Shown here: positions 53,098 through 63,678 of the stretch, in pieces | How the letters are laid out: each line of letters starts with the position of its first letter | How positions within the stretch are numbered: the stretch's first letter is position 1 | Source: Piezodorus guildinii | Taxonomy: Eukaryota; Arthropoda; Insecta; Hemiptera; Pentatomidae | Assembly: GCA_023052935.1 (NCBI GenBank) | Contig: CM041293.1 | Location: 153,077,474 to 153,141,473 of the forward strand | Reading direction: 5' to 3' | DNA length: 64,000 bases | Notes under the pieces: generated by a model | What the model was told of the DNA's origin: nothing | The model's input: only the letters and a program-made list of their open reading frames with translations | Database searches by the model: none | Position numbers and translations under genes: made by a program

Positions 53098-54131
53098 ATT
53101 CTTTATTTATTCTGGGACAAGTCCCTTCAGAATAATGTTACAGACAAATCAAATTGGAACTTCAGTATCTTAGAGTAATAAAAAAAAAATAAAATAAACA
53201 GAAATAACAAAGAAAATGAATAATAGTAGTAAATTAACTGGTAGCTTCTAATAATAATAATTTAAAAAAAATAAATAAATAAAACAAACTAGACAAAAAA
53301 TAAAATATTTACATATTCATATATACAGGGCTAATTAAAATAAATTTACAATGCTTGTGAAAATTGTAACATAAAATACATAAATGTTTGAATACAATGC
53401 ATAATAAGATATAGTAAATAACTGTTTTTCTCTGCTCTATTTGCTGATTTTTATTGAACTTTGCTGATTAATTGGGGTTATTTGAGAATTGGATCGACAA
53501 AAAGTGTTTGAACAAACGGGATTTGAAGGCCGGAAGAGTATTGGAGTGACGGATATGAGAAGGAATAGAATTCCATAAGGACGAGGATCGGATTAGGAAA
53601 GATCTGTCGAAAGCTGCGGTTCGATGAGGCGTTACATACAGGTCCGAAGGTCGCGAACGAGTGTTGCAGGTGTGGACGGAGGATTTAAATGAAAATATAT
53701 CTGAGATGTAAGATGGACGTTGAGATCGGAGAACTTGGTAAAGGAAGGATGCCAGGAGGTATTTAGAACGGTAGGAAGGATAAAGCCACTTTAACTCATC
53801 GTAGAATCGGGTTACAGAGGTGTCCCTGGATATCCCAAAGATGAAACGTATAAGGCAGTTGAATAATCTTTTTAGTTTAGCTTCAAGATCTCCAGAGACA
53901 CCCGCACACACCGCACAACAGTAGTCAAAGTGGGGGAATATTAATGAGCAAACCAAGAGCCTACGGGTTTCAAATGGAAGAAGGTGACGGTGGTAATTAA
54001 GGAGTTTCAGAATGGAAATTGTGCGTCGGGAAATTTCGGAAACATGGATTTTCCAGGAAAGAGATTGATCGACAGTTACTCCAAGGTTTTTGACGGTTTG
54101 GTGGAACTTTATTGGTTGATTATTTAAAAAA
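53098..54131 (-). mobile_element. CR1-like LINE, 5'-truncated, intact C-terminal frame
   Basis: 3' end (minus) reads attctgaagggacttgtccc, agaataaataaagaatt, then (TTA)n at 53081-53097. The coding frame 53468-54131 has IKFHQTVKNLGVTVDQSLSWK, SILKLLNYHRHLLPFETRRLL, IFPHFDYC, IRFIFGISRDTSV, FLYQVLRSQRPSYI and LWNSIPSHIRHS, the complete thumb and C-terminus of a CR1/L2-like RT. The catalytic part is not present. The frame opens into SINE-3 sequence upstream (54132-54169), so its first 13 residues are not LINE-derived. Confidence 0.88.
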
Positions 54132-54205
54132 CTAGAAACAGTACGAATCTCTACATGTACTGAGCCCAAAACTCTTCATGGGTTGTAGTGGTACAGGTTT
54201 TTTTT
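54128..54205 (+). mobile_element. SINE-3, 3' end only
   Basis: ctagaaacagtacgaatctc, tgtactgagcccaaaactc and tgggttgtagtggtacagg followed by T-run equal the last 80 bases of SINE-3 at 38772-38849. Confidence 0.85.
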
Positions 54206-54639
54206 TTAATTATAGACATAACATTGAACTTCGAATGCAAGAGACCTAATTTATATTGTACCATATCTAAATAAATCATCATATCTAATTGAGGATATGG
54301 AGAGTTTAAAAATAATCATTTCTTGTCAGGCAATTTACAAAAAAGGAAAATTGTGAGCACCGGATGGATCCTCTCTTATATTAAACTGCGGCTTTACAAT
54401 TTAATACTCAGATCACTTCAGACTAACTTCTAACCGACTCCTCTGGACTTCTCTGGAACCAACCTCCAACCGGCTATTCTAACCGACTGACCTGAAATGA
54501 ACTCTTTAACTCTTGCTTAAATCAGACCATCCTCCAATTCCCGTTTACTCAGTATTATTTTCGTATCATTCACTTCTTTGAACAATTAACATTATAACAT
54601 TAAATATTAATTTTAATATTATCTTAATTAAATAAATTG
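54206..54639. other. Unassigned sequence
   Basis: 54400-54530 contains imperfect short repeats of the type ctaaccgactcctctgg / accggctattctaaccgactg. No gene recognised. Confidence 0.4.
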
Positions 54640-54780
54640 GGGAGCTCGTAGATGTGTTTGTTGCATGCTGGCTTACCACACCAAAGGTTGTGAGTATGAA
54701 TCGCTGTCCCGCCAAATCTTTTTGCTTGCTGTTCCAAACATATAATTAAATAGAAATTCACTCCCAGCATTTTTATCCAC
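54640..54780 (+). mobile_element. SINE-2-like head, degraded
   Basis: ttggggagctcgtagatg, aaggttgtgagtatgaatcgctgtcc and taattaaatagaaattcactcccagc align with SINE-2 (25323-25420). The A-box is not intact and the tail is lost. Confidence 0.6.
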
Positions 54781-56216
54781 GAATTTTTAATTATATTCGT
54801 TAAATACTAGATTTTCATGTACCATTCAGGAGCCGATAGCAATTCATTGTAATAGATTATAAACGCTAAATTTATTTATTGATGTAGGGTTTCTTAGAAC
54901 AGCGGGTCGCCAGTAATGTATGTTAGAAACGTATTATATATTTTTGTCGTTACTCTACTAATTTTGGGAATAATTTCCTTTTTATTTCCTAATTAATTTA
55001 TTAATGATATATTTTATAGGTAACTGAACTAGTCATGTCTGACAAAATACCTCAAACCAGGAAGTTTTGAACGCTTATTCATCGAAAAAAGGCGTTTATT
55101 TGAAATATTCTTCCTGTAATTAATGACTGTTCTTAAAAGAAAAAAGAAGATGAAGCGGTATTGAACAAATAACATTCTTATTCCTCCCAAATCGAAAATA
55201 AGGCACTGGGCTTGTCCTTATTACAGAAAGTCAAAACTTTTTTAAGAAAAACCAATGTATAAAATATTGTATATAATATTTTGATGTATCCTTCCTTATA
55301 ACTTGAAGTATTTAACAGCAAACTAACACCATTAGTTTTCTGTCGAATCTTTCTAATCATGATTGATGTTTCCGCAACAGACCAATTCTTTCAAGCTGTT
55401 TACACTTTTTCAGATTCATACATTCTAGAGCTTTCTGAACGTTTCCTATAAATTTAATTTTTGCAACCATCTCTCACAATTTCAGATTTATTAACAAAAA
55501 AATCAAAATGGATGTGCGGGAGTAATAAGGGAATGCGGCGGAGTTTGGTTCGGAACAGGTTTGCTGAAAATGCATATCCCGTGTATTCTATGTAGCACTA
55601 ATGGCTTTTTCGGGTATGAAGCCTAGATCCGCCCCCTCCCTCTACAAATCAGGATATTGTGAAAAATGTCTCCGCGCTAAAGGTCTTTGTCAATAAAATT
55701 TCGGATTTATTAATAACGACATACTGGATCATTAATTTCAATGAATAATGCATTAGGTCCTTAGATCCTCGATTTAGTTTCTAATTTATTCTCGAGTTGA
55801 GAAAACCTTGCATGCTCTGATCGTGATTAATGACTTTATTGTGGTACTCAAACATGATCTTATCCAAAGTTGACCTAATTAAAAAATATTATTTATTCAC
55901 TGAGTTGTATTTCGTGAATATGCATTTCGTGAACAACACATTATAACTTATCTTATTTCAGTCAAGACATAAGTATCTTTGTTTTAATCATAGTCGAATA
56001 ATTAGAAATATTTACTGAACATATAGCAAATGTATTCCATTTTTAACATTTTATTTTCCGCCCTGCTCTACCTGTTTGGCAATACGAGTGTTGCAACATT
56101 GGAGTGGTAAACATGTTGTATCTACCTTACTTGTTTATGTAATATATTTATTCAGGAATGTTTTGGATTTAATTTTTGGAATTTTCTTTTAAGTACTTCC
56201 TTATGTAACAAACTGT
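54781..56216. other. Long stretch without recognised repeats
   Basis: About 1.4 kb of AT-rich, apparently unique sequence; the 60-codon minus frame at 55178-55360 is not convincing. Confidence 0.4.
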
Positions 56217-56228
56217 TAATATTTACTG

Positions 56229-56650
56229 TATGTTTGTTCCGGGTGCGTCAACACGGGAAGTAATCGCCCTCATAAAAGAAAAGGCCACAGAACATTGGCA
56301 AAAAGTATGGTTTTTTATGAGGGAGAATAAACTTAGAGTAGTCGAGCCTTCAGTGAAACCCAACCGAGCAGACCTACGGCTGTGCAGGAAGGAGGAAGTG
56401 GTACTGGCTCGACTGAGGATTGGCCACACAAGGCTTACTCACGGCTACCTGATGGCGAGGGGATCACCGCCTCAATGTACCTCCTGTGGGGTTCTCCTCA
56501 CAGTACCACATATACTGTTGGATTGCTTTTCCTTCGAAGCCGAGCGAAGAGGGATTGGTATGGAGACTGATATTGGAACAATATTACAAAATACGCAGGA
56601 GTCAGCCACAAAACTGATGAATTATCTAAAAGACACATCAATATTTTACA

Positions 56651-56706
<56 letters not shown>

Positions 56707-56718
56707 AAAAAAAAAGTT

Positions 56719-56760
<42 letters not shown>

Positions 56761-57163
56761 ATTATTATTTTTTATTTTTATTTTTTTTTTATTCTTTTCT
56801 TATATGTAGTTATCGTATATAATTGTTTGTATTTATGTATTTTTAGTGTATTATGTATTTTATTTTATTATGTATTATGTATTTTGTGATTAGTATATTT
56901 GTATGTATTATTTCGTATTGTATGTATTATTTCGTATATTATGTATAATGTTTGTATGCTATTTTATTATTTATCATGTATGTATTATTATTAGTATATA
57001 TGTATGTATTATTAGTATATATGTATGTATTATTAGTATATATGTATGTATTATTAGTATATATGTATGTATTATTACTTTTATTATATTGTATCTGCAT
57101 TATTAGTTTAGGGCTAAAATAACCTCTATGGTTGAAAAGCCTTTATGTTACAAATAAATAAAA
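56229..57163 (+). mobile_element. I-type LINE, strongly 5'-truncated
   Basis: Flanked by the 12-bp duplicate TAATATTTACTG (56217-56228 and 57164-57175). Starts at FVPGASTREVIALIKEKATEHW, equivalent to about 40340 in the first copy. The frame runs through WFFMRENKLRVVEPS, RLCRKEEVVLARLRIGH, CTSCGVLLTVPHILLDC and LKDTSIFYKI into poly-Lys from an A-run of about 60 (56656-56715), then (TA)n 56721-56756 and a 3' UTR like the first copy. RNase H catalytic residues are not included. Confidence 0.92.
56985..57075. repeat. 21-bp minisatellite in the LINE 3' UTR
   Basis: ATTATTAGTATATATGTATGT repeated about four times in a row (one unit given as ATTATTAGTATATATGTATG plus T). The sister element has a single unit at about 41207-41227. 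Confidence 0.9.
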
Positions 57164-57399
57164 TAATATTTACTGGATTTTTAATTTTTATAAGGGCCAG
57201 CACTTAATCCTATACCAAACAATAATGTTTGTTTACCTCTGTAGTATTTCGATGCTGAAAAAGAAGTTAGTTTTCTATTAAAACGATTTTATTAAGGCGT
57301 TTTACGAGTGAAAACTCCAGATGTGAACGGCCTCCAGACTGTTAGAAACATCAATCAAGTCTGTGGCCAAGGCTGCATTAATGACTGCACTAGTAACAT

Positions 57400-57535
57400 G
57401 CCCGACAATACTCGCAGAAGGCTGAAAAGAAGTTGGATGAGGGACCTTCTTAGCTAAATACGTAATAGGAAGCACGCCAGAAAGAGGTACCGCTGGGCAT
57501 TTCCTCTCCATCATTCCTACCCCGCCACGTTATCA
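57400..57535 (+). pseudogene. Jockey-type C-terminal relic
   Basis: SNMPDNTRRRLKRSWMRDLLS then a stop, comparable with PDNPPRRLKRRWPRDLL of the family. No other part of the LINE is recognisable around it. Confidence 0.5.
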
Positions 57536-57604
57536 TACTTTTATCAAATTTGCTAATTGTCATGATTCATTGACAGGTGTGATTAACAAATTTGAAGATA
57601 AAAA

Positions 57605-58060
57605 AAGAAAACTGATTTTCGATGGAAACATGTGTTTTAGTAAATAATCGATTATATTATTATCTAAAATAATCGGTTAGTTTTTTTTCGGTCTTTCAAC
57701 AGTCTCCATTAACTTTTACTAGTTTTTGTATAAGATAATATTTTTTTAAACACTTAATGAGCACACATTGACTTCCTTTTGTCACTTAATTACTTTATTT
57801 CATAAGATTTCATATCTGTCGATGTTTCGGGGCTGTTTCCCCATTTTCAAGACTTATTTTTTTATATAAATGCTTTTTCACATATAACCCATTACTTTAT
57901 TTCATAGCACACTGCTATTTGTCTTCATGGGTGTTCATTGGCTTACTGGGAGTAATTACCAATATTTTTTTTTTAATCTTTAGCTTTCCAACGGTGTATA
58001 GTAATATGTACTACGGTTCTTATCTTCAAAAAAACAAAAAAATACTTTTTCCCTTTTCTC
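57605..58060 (+). repeat. Family H copy split by family P, cut by a Jockey-type LINE
   Basis: H marks: ggaaacatgtgttttag, aataatcgattatattatta, ttaacttttactag, taagataatattttttt; after the insert ctttccaacggtgtatag and acggttcttatcttc. The LINE poly-A (58062) ends it. Confidence 0.8.
57750..57960 (-). mobile_element. Family P-like element in H
   Basis: On the minus strand cttgaaaatggggaaac, agccccgaaacatcgacag: a hairpin GGGG...CCCC followed by CGAAACATCG. It is flanked by AATATTTTTTTAA-like sequence on both sides (57737-57749 and 57961-57976, the T-run differing in length). Confidence 0.55.
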
Positions 58061-58061
58061 T

Positions 58062-60852
58062 TTTCTTATTTTTTTTTTGAAACTTTTATTTATTTAGAAA
58101 TAATACAATCTGCCACAATCTTGGGCAATAAGTATTAGTGATATTAGAATTCATTCATTCCTTATGTACAAAAAATAAATAAATAAATAAATGAATAGAA
58201 AATAAATAGAAATAAATAAAATATAAAGAAGAATAAATAACCGTAAATAAAGATAAAAAGAAAATAAAAGAAATAAATAATAATAATCTTGGTCACATTC
58301 ATACATATATATACAATATTTACATACTGTTAATGTATGTAAATATTGTTAAATTAACTCCGAATTAAATCCCGACACCCACAAGTGGGCGTTGGGGCCC
58401 AAAGCTAGGAGATCCCAGCGCCTCTCAGTCAGTCGCGTCACCGGTCTAATAAGCCAGTGGAGACTGAGAGAGGGCGCTAGAGCCACAGACTCTCAGGCGT
58501 GAGTAGAGAAGCTGGCCATTGCCAACACTCAGCATTACTTAGTTATAAGAGATCTCTAGGCCACTGCCGTTTCAACCTACGAGGAGGGTTATAGGGATGG
58601 CTGGAGCTAGATAGGGATTGGGATAAAGGATTAGGAAGGTGAGTTAGCCTCTGGTGGAAGTTTAGGAATTTAGATGGGATTAGATCGAGGACAAATGGGA
58701 TATTCAGATCATTGTGTAAAGTCTTGTTTGTAACATAATAGGGAGCATTGACTATTGTTCTAAGGACTTTGGACTGAAAGGATTGGATACGCCTGATGTT
58801 CGAAAATTTAGTTGTCTGTTCCCCACAGTTCGAGTCCGTAGGTCCATATCGGTTTTAGAATCGTCTTGTAAATTAGTAGTTTATTAGCAACAGAAAGTTT
58901 TGATGTTCTGTTTAGTAGTCTATATAGTTGGCCGTATCGTCTGTTGAGTTCTTGTCGTTTAAGTCGAGTGTGTGGGTTCCACGTTAGTCTTTTGTCTAGT
59001 AAGAATCCCAAATACCGGACTGTGTCAGAGCAGGGAAGGGGTATGGAGTTAAAATTGACTTGTGGACAGGATCTGCGGCGAAGGGTAAAGGTGATGTGTT
59101 TACATTTGGATTCATTAATTTTGATACGCCAATTAGCGCACCAAAATTCAATCAAGGATAGATGTCTTTGTAGATAGGAAGATGCAATTTCGGGATCTGA
59201 TTGGGTTGATAAAATGGCAGTATCGTCGGCAAAAGTTGCTAAGAAGGTATCAGGATCCGTAGGTATGTCAGCTGTAAATAGGAGATAGAGGACAGGACCT
59301 AGGACACTGCCTTGAGGTACACCAGCCTCGATCAGGTAACTATTGGAAAATTCTGAACCAGAGCGGACTCTGAAGGAACGGTTTGAAAGGTAGGATTGTA
59401 GGATTAGATATAAGGATTGGGGTAAATGGGTTTTTAGTTTGAAAAGCAAGCCATCGTGCCAGACCCGGTCGAATGCCTGAGCAACGTCCAGAAAGGCACC
59501 AGTGCAATATTGCTTGTTTTCAAGTGCAAAGGATATATGGTCAACCACTCGTAGGCCTTGTTGTACAGTGGAGTGCTGTGAGCGGAATCCGAACTGGTGG
59601 AAAGGAATTTCAATTAACTGTAGGATACGCCTGAGAAGGATTTTTTCAAAGATTTTTGAAAGGATCGGAAGGAGACTAATAGGCCTATAGGATGAGGTGT
59701 TGTTGGGAGGTTTACCAGGTTTGGGAAAAAGGAGAATGATGGAGTGTTTCCACACCAAAGGAAAGTGGGTTGTATGGAGGATACTATTATAGAGGTAGGT
59801 AAGGAATAGAATTGCTTTTTGGGGCAGTTGACGAAGGATCTTAGATTTGAGGAGGTCGTAGCCAGGAGCTTTTCGAGGTTTTAGTTTCTTTATAAGGAAT
59901 TTGACCTCAGAGGGGTTAATAGCTTTAGGGGGTGGAGAGAGAGGAATTGGAGAGGAGAGGAATTCCTTTATGTTTGCTGTATGGGCAGGATTGAGCTCGG
60001 GGTGTGGGATAAAAACTTTAGAAAAGTATTTGGCAAATTCTTCCGCTCTAGTCTCATCCGACGAAGCCCAGGATCCATCTTCACGTCGGATGGGATGGGA
60101 GATGAATTGGTATTTAAGAACCTTTTTGGTTACTTTCCAGAGGGAATTGTCGCAGATAGATAGTGAAGAAAGATAGGAATTGTAGGATTGGGATCGAAAG
60201 GTATCTAATTTCTTTTTAGCTAATTTGGTGTAATAATTGTAGGATTTACGATCGTCTGGATGCCTGGTTCTTTGCCAGAGGGTTCTAGAGCGTCGTTTGG
60301 TATGGATTAGATCTAGGAGGTTTTGGGGTATAGGATTCTTCTGATAGTATTTTGGGGAAGGAGAAGGTGAAGATGCATTCCAGGCTGCTTGTTGGATAAG
60401 GGTAGTAAAGGAATCAACTGCATCATCAAGATCTTGTGGAGATTTGAGGGATACTCTGAGGTCTATTCCATTCGTTATTATTTCGCGGAAGAGGTTCCAA
60501 TTAACTGGGCCTCTTAGGAATGATGGTGGAGGGAGTTTGGGAATAGGAGATAATGAGAGAGTTAGGGTAAGAGGGCTATGATCGGAGGAAAGGTCATCGA
60601 GCCGGGAAACGGAATGATTTAAAGGTCCTAGCCCTTTGTGGATAAAATAATCGAGGAGGTCGGGGTTACGGGGTGAGGATCAGTAGGCCGATAGGTAGGG
60701 GAATCGGGGGAGAGGATATTACAGTGAGTGGAATAGAGTGCAGACAGCAATGTTCGCCCGCGAGAATTTGTAGTTCTGGCTCCCCATTGCTGGTGTTTGG
60801 CATTTAAGTCCGCACCTATGAGGAAATGATGCCCTAAGGAATTAAGGAGGAA
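58062..60852 (-). mobile_element. Jockey-clade LINE J1, 5' end cut
   Basis: Poly-A end at 58068-58078 (as T's), a 3' UTR of about 480 bp containing gagatcccagcgcctctc, and a long pol frame. Its upstream end coincides exactly with the poly-A of the neighbouring element J2 (60853). Confidence 0.9.
58555..60852 (-). pseudogene. J1 ORF2: endonuclease end, RT and C-terminus
   Basis: From 60852: GHHFLIGADLNAKHQQWGAR (APE endonuclease), ILSPDSPTYRP, a one-base loss near 60672, then one open frame of about 620 codons down to 58808: LDDLSSDHSPL (endonuclease SDH), linker, LKPRKAPGYDLL, SYRPISLLPILSKIFE, FGFRSQHSTVQQ, TGAFLDVAQAFDRVWH (first RT Asp), AGVPQGSVLGP, TFADDTAIL (catalytic FADD), INESKCKHITF, RYLGFLLDKRLTW, IWTYGLELWG. 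There is no ATG in the open part before the RT. A frameshift near 58820 precedes the C-terminus SNIRRIQSFQSKVLR to PPRRLKRQWPRDLL (stop about 58557). RT motifs are all intact. Confidence 0.9.
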
Positions 60853-60992
60853 TTTTTTTTTTTTTTTTTAGTATTTTTATTGAAATTTACAACTGTATTT
60901 TGTAATACAACAAGTAAATATGTTAATAATGATAAAATACATGAAAAAAAACGCGAAGAGAAAACGCCCATTGGCATCACTCCACTAAGTAA

Positions 60993-63678
60993 CTAAACTA
61001 GAAGGTCTCGAGGCCATCTTCTTTTCAGGCGCCTCGTAGGATTGTCAGGAATTGAAGAGGAAGCAAGAATTGAAACTAGAGGATTAGAGTGGGAGTGGAG
61101 TTTGTCATGGAAGGATTGATACTTGGTTCGGGCCAAATCAGCAACATATGGGATGTTAAGGTCTTTATGGATGAGTTTATTTGTGACAAAGTAAGGAGCA
61201 TTGAGGATTTTTAGAAGGATTTTGGATTGTAAGGATTGAATACGGGAAGAATTTGATGGTTTCGTAGAGCCCCAAAGCTCAACTCCGTAAGTCCAGATAG
61301 GCCTTATGATGGTGATATAGATGAGCCTTTTGTAGATAAGTGGAAGGTTGGAGCGTCTGTCCAGTAAGTGTTGTAGTAAGCGAAAGCGACGGGCAGTTTC
61401 TTGTCGTTTCAGTCGTGTATGGGGATTCCATGTTAGACGTTTGTCAAGTAGTAGTCCTAGGTAGCGGATCTGTTCAACTGGAACAAGCGGAATATTATTA
61501 AAGGAAACTGTAGGGCAGGATGTCATAGGTTTACGACGAAGGGTAAAGGTAATTTGGTGGGATTTGTTGGCATTGATTTTGATTCTCCAATTCTGACACC
61601 ATATCTCAACTCTCTGATATGGGATTGAAGAGTTTGAGAGGCAATAGTAGGATCGTTATTGACTGATAACACACAAGTGTCATCAGCATAGGTAGAAAGG
61701 AAAGTGTTGGGATATCAGCTGTATAGACTGTGTAGAGGATGGGTCCAAGGATACTACCTTGAGGGACACCAGCAGACTGAGTAAAAAGGGATGAATAGGA
61801 ACTATTGTGGTTTATTTTGAAGGATCTTTCAGAGAGGTAAGACTGGATGATGAGGTAGTATGTAGGTGGAAGGAATTTTCGGAGCTTGTAAAGCAGTCCT
61901 GGGTGCCAAACTCGGTCAAAGGCCTGTTCTACGTCGAGGAAGGCTCCCGTGCAGTACAATCCGCGCTCCAATGCTGAAGAGACAACATCCACCACACGAT
62001 GACATTGTTGGATGGTGGAGTGGGATGAGCGAAATCCAAACTGGTGATCCGGGATTATCTGAAACGTCTCTAGGATAGGATAGAGTCGTTTAAGGATTAG
62101 TCTTTCCAGGATTTTACCCATAATGGGTAAAAGAGATATAGGACGGTAAGAGGAAGGGAGTTCCAGCGGCTTTTTAGGTTTAGGGATCATTTTAACAATG
62201 GCTAACTTCCAGGATTTAGGAAAATATGTGATTCGGAGAACGGCATTGTAAATATAGGTAAGGAATAGAATGGATTTTCTGGGAAGTTGTTTTAGAATAT
62301 TGGGAGTGATTAGATCGTGTCCAGGAGCTTTGCGGGAAGGTAATCTGTGGATTATGTTTGAGATTTCTGAAGAATGAAATGCTTTGGGAGGGAGGGCCAA
62401 TTGGAGTGGAATATCCAGCTCTGCTTCAACGCACTCAAGGTGATGATGATTAAATATATTAGGATGCGGATTGTAGGTTTCAAAGAGGTGCTGAGCGAAT
62501 GTTTGGGATTTTTCTTCATCGGATCTGGTCCAGGATTGAGATTCATTGAGGAGAGGATGATTAAAATCTTTGAACTGAAGTAATTTCTTAGTGGTAGTCC
62601 AAAGTGATTTATCAGTCGTAGTGAGATTTTCTGTCGTATTCAGTATGTTTTGAATTTTGAATTTCCTGATTTCTGCTTTAAGTTTGTTAGTCAGAGTGGT
62701 ATAAATAGTTTTGTCAGCTGGGTATCTAGTCCTATGCCACTTCGATCTAGCTCTTCGTTTTTCCCTTAATAAGATTCGAATGTGCTGTGGCAGGTTAGTC
62801 TGTTGAGTGTTATTGTTGCAGGTGTTTGTAGTGTTATCACGTATGCTGCTACCTATTGAGTTAGTAAGTTGTTCTACGGCTCTGTCAATATCTAGTTTAG
62901 TCTTTAGTGAGATTCTTAAGTCCAGTTTTGTCTCCAAGTCTGTCCGAAATCCGTCCCAGTCCACTCGTCCAAGGATCAATTTAGGAGGGGCTGGCCTAGG
63001 AACAAAGCCCGAATGCAAAGAAAGCAGAACTGGACTGTGGTCGGATGAGAGGTCATTCAAGGATTTAACAGATGTATGTGAGGAGGAAAGCTGGGAGGTG
63101 ACGAATATATCTAGGATATCAGGATGTTTTTTTCGGGATGTAGGCCAGTAAGTGGGATTCATGGGCGAGAGGATGGAATAGCTATTTGAAGATGAAACAC
63201 GGGAGAGGATATTTCCACGGGTATTGGATGTTCGACAACCCCATCGTTGGTGTTTAGCATTATAGTCTCCTCCAGCAATAAAGCGCGGTCCGAGGGAAAG
63301 GAATAAGGAGTTGAGGCAGTTAAATGAAACGGCATTACCTGGAGGACAGTATACAGCTGCGAAAGTTACATGAGAAGGATGATTTGAAATGGATACAGAG
63401 GTCGATTGTATAGCATCAGTTGGAGTAGAAGGGACATAGGAATGTGAAATGGATTTATGAATAAGGATGCAAGAACCCGCATGGGCAGTGTTGTCTGGGT
63501 GGTCAGTTCTGTAAGTAATATAGTCTCGTATGTAAAAACGTGATCGTTGAGTGAAATGTGTTTCAGTCAGTAGTGCTATATCAATATGGTTGTCATGGAG
63601 GAATATGTCGAGTTCGTCACGGTGTTGAAGTAGGCCGTTAGCGTTCCACAAGAGGACAGCTAGGGGCTTTACACTCAT
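60993..63678 (-). pseudogene. J2 ORF2: APE endonuclease and reverse transcriptase, two frameshifts
   Basis: From ATG 63678: LAVLLWNANGL (endonuclease N), ALLTETHF (catalytic E), AVYCPPGN, IAGGDYNAKHQRWGCR, DILDIFV, LNDLSSDHSPV; linker; LPSRKAPGHDLITP, SYRPISLLPIMGKILE, FGFRSSHSTIQQ, TGAFLDVEQAFDRVWH, AGVPQGSILGP, TADIP. A one-base loss near 61710 throws the frame just before the catalytic YADD (61680-61691, intact in the neighbouring frame: STYADDTCVLS). A second shift near 61608 leads into EIWCQNWRIKINANKSHQITF and the clean C-terminus 61526-60993 (RYLGLLLDKRLTW, IWTYGVELWG, NKLIHKDLNIPYV, RRLKRRWPRDLLV). About 890 codons in all, normal for the clade. Recently inactivated at most. Confidence 0.92.

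Noticed and set aside
62807..63151. 114-codon plus frame opposite J2 ORF2
   Set aside because: Antisense shadow of the endonuclease/linker coding sequence.
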